The notes: generated by a model not told the origin, from the sequence alone. DNA of 64,000 nucleotides from Pogona vitticeps (GCF_051106095.1 NC_135792.1:13077501-13141500); one strand, 5' to 3'; positions 20,621-32,489 are shown, numbered from the stretch's first letter. Numbers and translations: made by a program.

Positions 20621-21098
20621 GGCGCAAATGTTGCTTCCTAGGGGCAGGGAGGGGAGAAACCCACTATCTCCATAGCCTTTAAATCTTCTAATCTTGCCGC
20701 GGCTAGGAACTTTGCACCCATCCTGCTGAAGGAAACTCTTTCACAAATGGAAGATCTGGCTGTAAGATAACAAAGCGCCCCAAAAACCTATGGAATGAGA
20801 GCTCCCAAGCAGCCTCACCAAGATGCTGATAATTTGGCATTTGCTCTTCCATGGATACAGGGATTTGTTAACCGGCAGCACTTCAAGGTGCTCTGCGTCA
20901 CACCTTATGCCTCTGTATATGAACACGGTAGGCTAATGTGTAACTGCTTCAGAGCGCTGATCCGACTAGCCCAGATTTTGTGATCAGGCTGGTGTGGAGA
21001 AGCCACTGTGCAAGATGACAGAAAGGGCAGCGACAAGCTCCAATGGTGGCTGACTAAGGATTCTTACACTGCTGCCTCCAGAATCCAAGCTATTCTCT
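20621..21098. other. No recognised feature
   Basis: Unique-looking sequence before the Sauria SINE; short frames on both strands overlap without any domain. Confidence 0.5.
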
Positions 21099-21105
21099 CC
21101 ATATA

Positions 21106-21431
21106 AAGGTAAAGGTTCCCCTTGACATTTTTAGTCCAGCCCTGTCCGACTCTAGGGGGCGGTGCTCATCCCGCTTTTCAAGCCGTAGAGCCAGCACTTG
21201 TTCAAAGACAGTTTCCATTGTCATGTGGCCAGCATGACTAGGGAACACTGTTTTACCTTCCCACCGAGGTGGTACCTATCTACCCGCATTTACATGCTTT
21301 CAAACTGCTGGGTTGGCAAGGAGCTGGGACAACACAACAGGAGCTCACTCCGTCGAGTGGGTTCGATCTTACAACTGCTGGTCTTCTGACCCTGCAGCAC
21401 AGAGGCTTCTGCGGTTTAGCCTGCAGCACCA
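21106..21431 (-). mobile_element. Sauria-type SINE, nearly full length
   Basis: Read on minus, a tRNA-derived head (B box within GATCGAACCCA near 21360) precedes a body and a tail. The tail's CCTAGAGTCGGACAGGGCTGG and final CAAGGGGAACCTTTACCTTT match the BovB-like tail used by Sauria SINEs. A 7-bp direct repeat CCATATA at 21099-21105 and 21432-21438 is the likely target duplication. The head's end is eroded. A second copy lies at 51210-51424. Confidence 0.85.
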
Positions 21432-21438
21432 CCATATA

Positions 21439-22264
21439 GGAAGACTTAAACTAGGGATGGGTAGAGGTCACATGCAACTCCAACATCTGCTTTTGAAGTC
21501 CATCAGGTGTCCACAGAGCACCTCAAGGCCCTGCTTTCAGCAGGGAAAAAATATGGATATTTCATTTCAATTGTTTGCCCAAAAAAGAGTGATTTTTCCG
21601 ACCCAGGAGGCATCCAGGAGTAGTGGTTCTTAAATGCCGGGGGTGGGGGCACATTTAAATATCTCGAGGAATTTTAATCAAATATATCATTTATGTTACT
21701 TGTTTGCACTGGGGGATTTTAATGTTTATTTTTTTTCCATTTTAATCTATCCATTAGAGTGGAAAATCTCTTCTCCCTAAAACAACAGATGGACACTAAT
21801 TTAGCAGAACTGAAGTAGGAGGTCAAGATCTTTCCAGATGACACGGAGACAAAGACTGGGAGGGGCAGAACCCTCCCAAATCCAAACAGACCCTTTTGGA
21901 TCTAAAAGCACTGCGGGTCATCTATGCTATTAATCTCAGAAACTTGGTAGCAAGGTATTAAAAATCCTCAGTTTCAAACCTCAAAGCTGAACAGATTTTT
22001 AAAGTATATATGAACTGAGGTGCACGGCTTGAATTCCTCAAGCTTGACATCCCATCGGGCGGATGCGTCATGTCCCCTTTTTGTTGGCCTGTCTCGTCAC
22101 ACAGTGTAATGTGGCATTTCAGTGTAACAGGCTGAGACACGCCATGCCAATGCCATGTCAAGCTTGTGAATTTCAAAAAGACACAGTTCAATGGAAAACA
22201 TGGGTTTCTAAGTGCCCTGGAGGTTTTAAAATCTTGGGAACACTCCTCCCCACCCGTATATTCA
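21439..22264. other. No recognised feature
   Basis: Unique-looking sequence up to the CA microsatellite. Nothing identified. Confidence 0.5.
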
Positions 22265-22282
22265 TATATATCTGTGTGTGTG

Positions 22283-22324
<42 letters not shown>
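22265..22324. repeat. (TG)n-(TA)n-(CA)n microsatellite
   Basis: About 20 CA units preceded by short TG and TATA stretches, so the TG and CA parts can pair with each other. Confidence 0.95.
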
Positions 22325-22328
<4 letters not shown>

Positions 22329-22611
22329 TATGCATATTAAAATACTATTTCTTGTTCAGCACTTTTGCTTCTGGATATTATGCAGCATTAACTTAGGGCA
22401 GTGGTGGTACTGCCTTTGTGTGTTTTTCTTTTGTTTGTGTGGGTACCCATGAAATAGGGACTGCGGATCCTATACACATTTAAGGTGCACAGCAGGGGAA
22501 ATACAGCTTGATTTACTGTGATTTGTACCAGTGCTTAATTGCCTTTGCATGAGTGAAATTGCTGCAGCCATCCAGACAGGTTGCAGGAGGTCCCAGGATG
22601 TCCCCAGAAGG

Positions 22612-22700
22612 AGGGAAGAGCAAACCACTTCAGAATTATACTCTACCTAGAAAACCCTGGAAAAGGATACAATAAATCAGAATTGACTTGATGACACGTG
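22612..22700 (+). mobile_element. SINE body/tail fragment
   Basis: The order of AGAGCAAACCACTTC, CTACCTAGAAAACCCTGG and TCAGAATTGACTTGATGACA is the inverse of the body in the SINE copies at 50400 and 55587. Confidence 0.6.
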
Positions 22701-23687
22701 ATTATTATGGTATTTCTGTTAAATGCCTTATAAGCTGACAAGCCTCTTTTATGTCTTTCCCAATGAATGTCTATGAAGAAGGATGCCGGTCCCAGGTCCG
22801 TTGTTTCCTTAAGGTAAGAGGAACCCCAGAAAGAAAATCAAGGCTTCTAACTTCAGCAGGTCCAATGGCTCGTTTTCTAACCTCAGGATGCTCACGTTTC
22901 TGCACAGACCACAAAAAATGCCCCCTAATCCCTCCCCTGCCAAAAATTGGTATTTTAGGGTGTTCTTGAAGTTTCCAAAAGCTACCATTCATCCTTCCTT
23001 TCCTTCCCCCTCTCTTTTGCTGGGGATCTGTTCAACTTCATTTGCCTGAGAATTGGATGCAGAATTTTGGGCACACCTGTAGGTCCATTATTAAATATTT
23101 TAAATATTCCCGAAGGAAGAAGTGACCTTTCTTTCTCTATTGGGCAGCTCTGTTGTTACCTTCGTTTTTATTTTCAGTTCATTTAAACATTTCAGATCAC
23201 TTCTCCTTCTCTTTGGAATGTCAGGGCTGTGAAATTAAAATGCAATAATAAAATGGCATCTAAATCCTTAATTCTGAGAACATTCACAAGTTGAAATGCG
23301 TAGATCAAAGAAGATATTGGTGAATGATGAGGTGAATATATCACATGGTTAGTCTTGTGACACCAGACATACACACATACGGCCATCGCCACCGCCCCGC
23401 CCCCCGAAACACATTGCTGAAATTCAGTGGCAAAATGTTCCAGCCAATTTTGGCAGCAAAGTTGACCATCCCAGGATTTTTTTGCAGTTTGGCAGCAAGC
23501 TGAACTCTCTTTAGAACAAAACATGTCCTGTTTGTTTTAAAGAAATATTTCCAATTTGCTACTGAAATTCATAAGCATGGTCGCATTGCAGTCCATGGTA
23601 GATTGCTGGGGAAGAATGAGCTCCTAGAACCAATGAAGGTTGCCCCACATGGCTTGGTAGGGGAGCCTCGAATAGTAAAATTTAGAC
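22701..23687. other. No recognised feature
   Basis: Unique-looking sequence. Several short frames overlap on both strands, none with a domain. Confidence 0.5.
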
Positions 23688-24146
23688 CAGGGGTGTCCAA
23701 CCTTTCACCTCCCCTGGGCCACATTAGAAGATGAAAATTTGGTTTGGACCGCACATACATTTGGTTTGGGCCACATGGGGGGAGCAGACCTAGCCATCCT
23801 CCGCAGCTCCACTCCAAGCACGCTTACTGGCAGCTGCGATCTCAGACAGCAGAGGCTGCCAGCTTCGACTCCTGTGGCCTTATGGGGCCGGGAGGGGGTC
23901 CACCTATTGACGGGGACAGCACAATGCAGTCACGCAGCTCCCCTGTCCCCTCCCCTCACACTCCTTCCTTCCTTCCCTCTTTCCCCCTCTACTGTTGTGA
24001 CATGCCCTGGCCACATTCCAGGCGCAAGCGCCGGCAGTGTAACTTGAAACTTTGGAATTTCTTTAAAAATAAAAAATTGCACTGGGCCGCATTATGAGCT
24101 GACCTGGGTCGCATGTGGCCCTCGGGCCGCAGGTTGGACAAGCCTG
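23688..24146. mobile_element. hAT-type miniature DNA transposon
   Basis: The left end CAGGGGTGTCCAACC and right end GGTTGGACAAGCCTG are inverted repeats. The flanking subterminal GGGCCACAT and GGGCCGCAT blocks are also mirrored. An 8-bp target duplication is expected for hAT but not seen: left flank ATTTAGAC, right flank CGCTAAAG. The right end directly abuts the tandem array. Confidence 0.8.
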
Positions 24147-24147
24147 C

Positions 24148-27100
24148 GCTAAAGGTTTCTTTGGGTATTGTTACGAAGGCTGGTTGTGGAGCAAGAGGTT
24201 GGGAGTTTACCACTGTGCCCTCAGGGAGGAAGAGCTGGCAGTTAACAATCAGGCTGAGGCTTCAACTGGTCAGGGTGGATCTTCCTGTTAGGTCAAGATG
24301 AGGGTTGAAGGTGGGCTTCATGACCTGTTAACAGCTATGGTGTCATAGTGGATAATGTGTCAGGCAGGAATTCAGGAGGCCTTGAGTGAGGAACCTAGAG
24401 GAGTGGAGAGGAGCTTAGAATATAACTTTATACTGAAAAGATTCAAGGCCCCCTTGTGCTAATAGTCAGCTACCCATTTTCTTTAAAACTGCTCCTGAAA
24501 TTATTAATACCCGAGTGTCAATTAAGCTATTGATAGGCAAAATATGTCCTGTGACTGAGCATTTCACACTTCAGGGCACGAGTGATCCTCAGGGTTTGAG
24601 ATCTGTGTCTGCTTTTCTACTGGAAGCAGGCTTTCGGGTCACGCTAAAGATTTCTTTGGGTATTGTTACGAAGGCTTCTTGGGAAGTCAGAAGTTGGGAG
24701 TTGGATTTTTCTTCAAAGAGGAAGGGCTGGCCAGTGTCGCCTTGGGCAAGCTCATGACATGCCAAGCAGAGATTAATAAAGTTGCTTTCTATGACTGCAG
24801 CTCCCACTATTCTCCCAACCTGCCTAGCCATTGCTCAGAATCCTTCAATGTCAGAATGAGGTCACAATCTGGTCTGTATCTCTGCAAACTGAGAGGCAGT
24901 TAACAGTCAGGCTGAGCCTTCAACTGGTCAGGGTGGATCTTCCTGTTAGGTCAAGGTGAGGGTTGAAGGTGGGCTTCATGACCTGTTAACAGCTATGGTG
25001 TCATAGTGGATAATGTGTCAGGCAGGAATTCAGGAGGCCTTGAGTGAGGAACCTAGAGGAGTGGAGCATAGAATATAACTTTATACTGAAAGGATTCAAG
25101 GCCCCCTTGTACTAATAGTCAGCTACCCATTTTCTTTAAAGATGCTCCTGAAATTATTAATACCCGAGTGTCAATTAAGCTATTGATAGGCAAAATATGT
25201 CCTGTGACTGAGCATTTCACACTTCAGGGCACGAGTGATCCTCAGGGTTTGAGATCTGTGTCTGCTTTTCTACTGGAAGCAGGCTTTCGGGTCACGCTAA
25301 AGATTTCTTTGGGTATTGTTACGAAGGCTTCTTGGGAAGTCAGAAGTTGGGAGTTGGATTTTTCTTCAAAGAGGAAGGGCTGGCCAGTGTCGCCTTGGGC
25401 AAGCTCATGACATGCCAAGCAGAGATTAATAAAGTTGCTTTCTATGACTGCAGCTCCCACTATTCTCCCAACCTGCCTAGCCATTGCTCAGAATCCTTCA
25501 ATGTCAGAATGAGGTCACAATCTGGTCTGTATCTCTGCAAACTGAGAGGCAGTTAACAGTCAGGCTGAGCCTTCAACTGGTCAGGGTGGATCTTCCTGTT
25601 AGGTCAAGGTGAGGGTTGAAGGTGGGCTTCATGACCTGTTAACAGCTATGGTGTCATAGTGGATAATGTGTCAGGCAGGAATTCAGGAGGCCTTGAGTGA
25701 GGAACCTAGAGGAGTGGAGCTTAGAATATAACTTTATACTGAAAGGATTCAAGGCCCCCTTGTACTAATAGTCAGCTACCCATTTTCTTTAAAGATGCTC
25801 CTGAAATTATTAATACCTGAGTGTCAATTAAGCTATTGATAGGCAAAATATGTCCTGTGACTGAGGATTTCACACTTCAGGGCACGAGTGATCCTCAGGG
25901 TTTGGGATCTGTGTCTTTGCTTTTCTACTGGAAGTAGGCTTTTGGGTCATGCTAAAAGTTTCTTTGGGTATTGTCAAGAAGGCTGGTTGCGGAGCAAAGG
26001 TAGGGAGATTTCGCACTGTGCCTTCAGGGAGGAAGAGCTGGCCTGTGTCGCCTTGGGCAAGCTCATGACATGCCAAGCAGAGATTGATAAAGTTGCTTTC
26101 TTTGACTGCAGCTCCCACTATTCTCCCAACCTGCCTAGCCATTGCTCAGAATCCTTCAATGTCAGAATGAGGTCACAATCTGGTCTGTATCTCTGCAAAC
26201 TGAGAGGCAGTTAACAGTCAGGCTGAGCCTTCAACTGGTCAGGGTGGATCTTCCTGTTAGGTCAAGGTGAGGGTTGAAGGTGGGCTTCATGACCTGTTAA
26301 CAGCTATGGTGTCATAGTGGATAATGTGTCAGGCAGGAATTCAGGAGGCCTTGAGTGAGGAACCTAGAGGAGTGGAGCTTAGAATATAACTTTATACTGA
26401 AAGGATTCAAGGCCCCCTTGTACTAATAGTCAGCTACCCATTTTCTTTAAAGATGCTCCTGAAATTATTAATACCCGAGTGTCAATTAAGCTATTGATAG
26501 GCAAAATATGTCCTGTGACTGAGCATTTCACACTTCAGGGCACGAGTGATCCTCAGGGTTTGAGATCTGTGTCTGCTTTTCTACTGGAAGCAGGCTTTCG
26601 GGTCACGCTAAAGATTTCTTTGGGTATTGTTACGAAGGCTTCTTGGGAAGTCAGAAGTTGGGAGTTGGATTTTTCTTCAAAGAGGAAGGGCTGGCCAGTG
26701 TCGCCTTGGGCAAGCTCATGACATGCCAAGCAGAGATTAATAAAGTTGCTTTCTTTGACTGCAGCTCCCACTATTCTCCCAACCTGCCTAGCCATTGCTC
26801 AGAATCCTTCAATGTCAGAATGAGGTCACAATCTGGTCTGTATCTCTGCAAACTGAGAGGCAGTTAACAGTCAGGCTGAGCCTTCAACTGGTCAGGGTGG
26901 ATCTTCCTGTTAGGTCAAGGTGAGGGTTGAAGGTGGGCTTCATGACCTGTTAACAGCTATGGTGTCATAGTGGATAATGTGTCAGGCAGGAATTCAGGAG
27001 GCCTTGAGTGAGGAACCTAGAGGAGTGGAGCATAGAATATAACTTTATACTGAAAGGATTCAAGGCCCCCTTGTACTAATAGTCAGCTACCCATTTTCTT

Positions 27101-27924
27101 TAAAGATGCTCCTGAAATTATTAATACCTGAGTGTCAATTAAGCTATTGATAGGCAAAATATGTCCTGTGACTGAGGATTTCACACTTCAGGGCACGAGT
27201 GATCCTCAGGGTTTGGGATCTGTGTTTTTGCTTTTCTACTGGAAGTAGGCTTTTGGGTCATGCTAAAAGTTTCTTTGGGTATTGTCAAGAAGGCTGGTTG
27301 CGGAGCAAAGGTAGGGAGATTTCGCACTGTGCCTTCAGGGAGGAAGAGTTGGCCTGTGTCGCCTTGGGCAAGCTCATGACATGCCAAGCAGAGATTGATA
27401 AAGTTGCTTTCTTTGACTGCAGCTCCCACTATTCTCCCAACCTGCCTAGCCATTGCTCAGAATCCTTCAATGTCAGAATGAGGTCACAATCTGGTCTGTA
27501 TCTCTGCAAACTGAGAGGCAGTTAACAGTCACGCTGAGCCTTCAACTGGTCAGGATGGATCTTCCTGTTAGGTCAAGATGAGGGTTGAAGGTGGGCTTCA
27601 TGACCTGTTAACAGCTATGGTGTTATAGTGGATAATGTGTCCGGCAGGAATTCAGGAGGCCTTGAGTGAGGAACCTAGAGGAGTGGATAGGAGCTTAAAA
27701 TATAACTTTATACTGAAAGGATTCAAGGCCCTCTTGTACTAATAGTCAGCTACCCATTTTCTTTAAGGATACTCCTGAAATTATTAATACCTGAGTGTCA
27801 GTTAAGCTATTGATAGGCAAAATATGTCCTGTGACTGAGGATTTCACACTTCAGGGCACGAGTGATCCTCAGGGTTTGGGATCTGTGTCTTTGCTATTCT
27901 ATTGGAAGCAGGCTTTCGGGTCAC
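24148..27924. repeat. Tandem array of about 655-bp units with a 1311-bp dimer period
   Basis: Units begin at GCTAAAGATTTCTTTGGG or a variant: 24148, 24643, 25296, 25951, 26607 and 27262, with lengths of about 495, 653, 655, 656, 655 and 663. Units 2, 3 and 5 are type A (TATTGTTACGAAGGCTTCTT). Units 4 and 6 are type B (TATTGTCAAGAAGGCTGGTTG). Unit 1 is B-like and lacks about 160 bp internally. Units 3-4 and 5-6 form a repeated A-B dimer of 1311 bp with very few differences. Each unit contains a tRNA-SINE-like stretch (GTGTCATAGTGGATAATGTG) and a CTGCAGCTCCCACTATTCTC block, so the unit may have been assembled from older repeats. The recurring 80- to 108-codon frames simply repeat with the DNA. 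Confidence 0.93.
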
Positions 27925-28449
27925 GCTAAGGTACTTGAAATCTAGAGGCAAATCTACTAGTGAGTGTAAAATAAATAGCAATATCTTTTGACATTATTCA
28001 GTTTCCTTTTCTGGAAGCTTACACTTTGTCTTTCTTTTTGGGAGGTGGGCGGGAGATGACGCCATTTGCCCCAGGTGCCAAAATGGCTATTTATGGCTCT
28101 GGCTTGAGCCCCACTGAGGAAATACCTGTATCTGATGAATGACCCCATTGCTCCCATTCCAGTCTGGAATAACAATTATCGCTTCATTCAATATGGACTG
28201 AGTTGGAGTTGCAAACAGGAGAAGAAAGCATTTTCACTCTCCACTGCACTCAACCGTTGGAGAATTTGGCTTCCTTCCAGAACACGTTGGACAAACAGTT
28301 TTCACATACACCCAATTTTACTGTCAGCAGATGGTACAGAGAATTGTAGCATGGCCATTTTCAACAAAAGTAACAAGCAGTTTGTACATGAGAGGGAATG
28401 GCCATCTAATAATATCTAATTATATCTTTTCTCCCCCAGCATTCCTGTA
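27925..28449. other. No recognised feature
   Basis: Unique-looking sequence after the array, ending in a TTTATTTATTT stretch that belongs to the next LINE tail. Confidence 0.5.
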
Positions 28450-29915
28450 ATTACTTTGATTTATTTATTTATTTGATATATATACCGTCCCATTAGTGCC
28501 AAAGCACTATTCTGGGCAGTTTACAGTTTACACAAAGCAATAAACACTAGATACAATATAAATACCAAAAGCATAATCTAAAAAACTTAATAGTACAAAC
28601 TAATTTTCAGAGAGAAGTGAGACTGGAGGCATGGTATTCAACCGGGGTTGGTGTGAAAGGCCTCCCTGAAAAGTAGAGGGAGGGGGCCAGGTGTAGCTCC
28701 TCTGGAAGTTGATTCCATAATCTCGGTGCCACCACCAAGAAGGCCCTACCTCTAAGTATATGATTTTGGGGCCTCTCTCAAGGTGGCTACATGGAGAAGC
28801 CTGGCTTAAGAAGATCTGGTGGGTTGGTCAGATGACATAGAGAAAAGACACCCCAACAGGTAATGTGCTCTCAAGCTGTGAAGGGCTTTATATGTGAGTG
28901 TCAGATCCTTGAACCTGATCTGGGACACAATGGGTAAGTAGTAAAAGCTGGCCAGCACTAGGGGGATGTGATCAAATTTAATCACACCAGCCACCAATCC
29001 AGCTGCCATATTCTGGACCCACTATAATTTCCTGGTTAGCTTCAAGAGAAGTCCCACATTGCAGTAGTCAATCCAGGTGTTGACCAGTGCCCACACCAAC
29101 ATCCTGAGGGAGTCCTTGTCTACATAGGGGCAAAGCTGGGCAATAAGCCTAGGCTGCAATCTGGGAACCCCAAGAAAGAGCTGGGTCCAGAAGAACACTC
29201 AAATTACAAACTTGATCCCTAAATGGAAGGGCAGCACTTTTGAAGTGGTCCCCCAGGAATAAAATCTCAGTTTTGTCCGGATTCAGTTTGAGCCTGTTCA
29301 CCCTGGTCCATTCTAGCAACAAAGCCAGGCATCAGTCAAGCATCTGGATGGCCTTCATTGCAGAGGTGGTAAAGGAAAGACAGAGTTGCATGTCATCAGC
29401 ATACTGATGACATTTTACTCTGAATCTCCTGATGACCTCCCCCAGTGAATTAATATATATATTAAACAGCACTAGGGATATTGATGACCCCTGGGGCATC
29501 CCACAATTGACGGTCCAAGGGGCCGACAACTCATCCCCAAGCTGAACTCTCCAGACACAGTTTTTGAGGAAGGATGGGAGCCAGCTCAATGCCAGGCTTA
29601 AGATCCCAATCTCCAACAACCTGCCAGAGGATACCATGATCAATGGTATCAAAAGCCGCTGAGAGAACTCCTGTTGGCTTCCTTTAAAAGGTCATTGTGC
29701 AGTGCGACCAGGGTCATCTCAGTACCCTGCTGCAGCCTGAATCTGGACTGGAATGAGTCAAGGCAATCCTGCTCCTCCAGGTATGTCTGAAGCCACTTGA
29801 TCACTTTGCCAATAAAAGGTATGTCTTCCCACCTGGAAGCATGGAAGTATAAATCTCTTGTTGAATGGATAAATGCTGAAGAGAGTCTCCCGTGAAGAGG
29901 AGACTCTAGCTGGAG
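28450..29915 (-). mobile_element. L2-type LINE, 5'-truncated
   Basis: Read on minus, RT blocks appear in order: LEEQDCLDSFQSRFRLQQGTE near 29765, LLEIGILSLALSWLPSFLKN near 29600, CGMPQGSSISLVLFNIYINS near 29490, and CHQYADDMQL near 29400. These are followed by the 'LKLNPDKTE' and 'LGVPRLQPRL'-type region. The 3'UTR and TTTATTTATTT-type tail end at 28450. The catalytic YADD is intact but stops and frame changes elsewhere make the copy inactive. The endonuclease is absent (5' truncation). Confidence 0.85.
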
Positions 29916-30210
29916 CATCTGAAAGTCACTTAATAGACTTCAACGGGAAGTAGGAAGAACGAAGAATAATTATGTAAAATCGAGCTACCTGGATCCAGGA
30001 CATTTTTTTTCTGGGACTGTGGAAAAATTCAATTAATGGAACACCTAGGTGCATGCAATTTATGCCCTGCCATCTTACAAAAGAAGATCTAGCAAATGGC
30101 CAAGATAACACTTTGAAAGTAGCCCAAAAAGTAAAATTAACATTTTAATTTGTTTTTAATTTTACTATATTTCAAATATGTCCATAACTCTCAATTGTGC
30201 AATGCTACTG
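29916..30210. other. No recognised feature
   Basis: Short AT-rich stretch between the L2 copy and the tetranucleotide tract. Confidence 0.5.
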
Positions 30211-30375
30211 TAGGTAGGTAGGTAGGTAGGTAGGTAGGTAGGTAGGTAGGTAGGTAGGTAGGTAGGTAGGTCGGTCGGTCGGTCGGTCGGTCGGTCGGTC
30301 GGTCGGTCGGTCGGTCGGTCGGTCGGTCGGTAGGAAGGAAGGAAGGAAGGAAGGAAGGAAGGAAGGAAGGAAGGA
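30211..30375. repeat. Compound tetranucleotide tract (TAGG)n-(TCGG)n-(AAGG)n
   Basis: About 15 TAGG units, then about 15 TCGG units, then about 11 AAGG units, each block nearly pure. Neighbouring blocks differ by one or two bases of the repeat unit. The tract produces spurious Pro/Thr- and Leu/Pro-rich frames on minus. Confidence 0.97.
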
Positions 30376-30922
30376 AAAGCATAGCAATTCCTTCAGACTG
30401 CATTCAGTTCTCTGAGAGTTGGTAACCCTATAATTGCCTGAGAGAGAAGATTTGAGAACAGCTGTGCCAGCCCTCCAACAGTTCCTTCTGAGCCCTTTGT
30501 GCCCCACAACCAGCTCCGTATGCCCCCGCATCAGCTTTGTGCCTTCAAGTGTGCTGAGGCACCTTATTCCACAGCCATTCCAGTCAGCCATTCTGGCCCT
30601 AAAAGTGCATAAATATCATGGTTTTAACATGACTTTTTTCCTGTTATGATACAGGCAGATATATCTATCATGTATGATGTCTCATCAGGTCAGTACCTCA
30701 GACAATAAAGGCGGGAAGGGAACTGTCCATTAATATTTTTATCCTCACAATTTAGGCAATTAACCTAGAACTCTTTCCCAATTTGTATATAAAAACAACC
30801 CTCAGGGCTTGGACTTCAGTGGCAGTTTTAAACCTAGAGTGAATCAGTGTGAATTATAAACCCCTGGCAAACGGGGGGGGGGGGGATGTTTTATAATAGA
30901 ATCACTGACAGACCCTTAACTA
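30376..30922. other. No recognised feature apart from a G13 run
   Basis: Unique-looking sequence; 30873-30885 is a run of 13 G. Confidence 0.5.
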
Positions 30923-30946
30923 CAGTGGCGCTAGCGGGCACCACTG
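30923..30946. mobile_element. Minimal CAGTGG...CCACTG relic flanked by TA
   Basis: CAGTGGCGC and GGCACCACTG face each other with only a few bases between. TA lies on both sides, exactly the ends of the CAGTGGTGCC transposon family with almost no interior. Confidence 0.6.
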
Positions 30947-31339
30947 TAAGACAGGAATAAAACTAAATTACATCACTTGTCATCATTAAGAAAAAATTTT
31001 CATCTCAGCTCTTCATTTGAAAAGCACTGTAGTTAATGAACGATTACTGAGCCATGACACCAAAATGGCTAAAATATAGGAATTAAGGGGAGGTCAACTC
31101 AAGTATTTTTAAACTATGAAATTAAGGTTCCCATTCACATTGCTAGGAGGTAGCCACCGGACATTGTGTTGCTTTACAATGCTTGCCTTTAAGTCAACAA
31201 GAAAGGCCTGAATTTCTTTAAAAATGAAATGTGAATGGAACAGCAAAACCCCGTGTGTGTTTAAGAAGACACCCAATGCGTTTTCCATGTGGCCCTCGTA
31301 CATCTCCAAATTTTCTTTAATTCCACTGGTAACAAGGAA

Positions 31340-31390
31340 TTTCAGGAGACTGGATCTTTTTGGAGTTCACAAAGATCCAATCTCCTGAAA
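31340..31390. repeat. Imperfect 19-bp inverted repeat, 13-base loop
   Basis: TTTCAGGAGACTGGATCTT (31340-31358) pairs with AAGATCCAATCTCCTGAAA (31372-31390), 18 of 19 positions. Confidence 0.8.
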
Positions 31391-31879
31391 CTCCTACTTA
31401 CCAACAAAATGTCCTAAACCGTAACTGTCAGACTAAAGGCTAAATTAGATTTTAGTTTTTATTCAAATAAACCCATACAACGTGCACTGCACCTTGCTGT
31501 GTATTCTCAGTTCCTCTGTACAGCAGTAGACACGTGCTCCTATAGAAATGATAAAAGCATATGAAATGTGGATTTGATTCAGGATGCTAATAATTTATTT
31601 CCTTTCTTGGATGCACATCTTAACGTGGTGAGGGGGTTTTAATGTGTAAGAGAAGCTGAAAGCAATACCATCCATTATAAGCTGAACTCCTCTAACAATA
31701 TCAGCCATTGCAGAATGTTCACAGCTGAGGCGCCAGACTATGATGCAAAACATCTAAAGGGCAGTTACTGCACAGCAGTGGTAGATGATAAAAATTGGAA
31801 GGCTCTAATACTGAGGCTAGATGTAGCAACAGGCTGTTAAGGGCTACAACACGTCTGAAAGAAAAATCTTCATTAGAAT
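31391..31879. other. No recognised feature
   Basis: Unique-looking sequence before an RTE fragment; its last part could be older upstream RTE sequence. Confidence 0.4.
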
Positions 31880-32460
31880 TCTTTGAAAACCCATAATTAT
31901 CATTCAAGTCTATGCTCCAACTACAGAGGCTGAAGAAGATGAAACTGAAAGCTTTTACACAAGCATCCAGGAAGAAACTGATCACACGCCAAAACAAGAC
32001 ATGCCTATAATCATAGGTGAGTGAAACACAAAAGTAGGAAACAAAGCAGAACCAAATGTGATTGGAAAGTTTGGTCTGGGAGTCAGAAATGAAGCAGGAA
32101 AACAACTCATAGAGTTTTGTGAAGCCAACAATCTGTTTATCACAAGTATATGCTTCAAGCAACTAAGCAGACAACTGTACACATGGACTTCACCAGATGG
32201 GCAATAAAAAATCAAGTAGACTACATAACTGGAAGCAGGAGATGGACAAAATGTATTATCTTTGCCAAAACAGGACCAGAAACGGTTTGTAATACTGAGT
32301 GTGAATTGTTAATATCAAACATTATAGTAAACCTGAACAACCCTAAGGAACAGATTTGCACCACTGAAATCAAAGGATTATGAACCAGAACAACTGTAAA
32401 TTGAAACCAGAGATATTAGGGAAAAATGCAGCAAGACAAATTCTGTGGTAAAAAGAAAAA
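31880..32460 (+). mobile_element. RTE/BovB-type LINE, endonuclease fragment
   Basis: APE-type endonuclease blocks are readable: IIQVYAPTTEAEEDETESFY near 31900, PKQDMPIIIG near 31990, FGLGVRNEAGKQLIEFCEAN near 32070, and LYTWTSPDGQ near 32175. These are the QVYAPT, GDWNAK, GxNxxG and WxSPDG segments of RTE endonucleases. Stops and frame changes are present. Confidence 0.8.
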
Positions 32461-32489
32461 ACTAGGTTGTTGACTGCTGATAATACAGA

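Noticed and set aside
24515-27525. Repeated 80-, 90- and 108-codon frames within the tandem array, on both strands
   Set aside because: They recur because the DNA units are near-identical. There is no domain, no codon signature, and frames overlap on both strands.
24148-27924. CRISPR-like or direct-repeat array
   Set aside because: Units of about 655 bp with no short repeat/spacer structure, in eukaryotic DNA.
28135-28419. 94-codon plus frame as a possible exon
   Set aside because: No recognisable domain, no convincing splice context, single frame only; too weak to report as a gene.
30191-30591. Pro/Thr/Asp and Leu/Pro/Thr repeat frames on minus
   Set aside because: Translation of the compound tetranucleotide tract.
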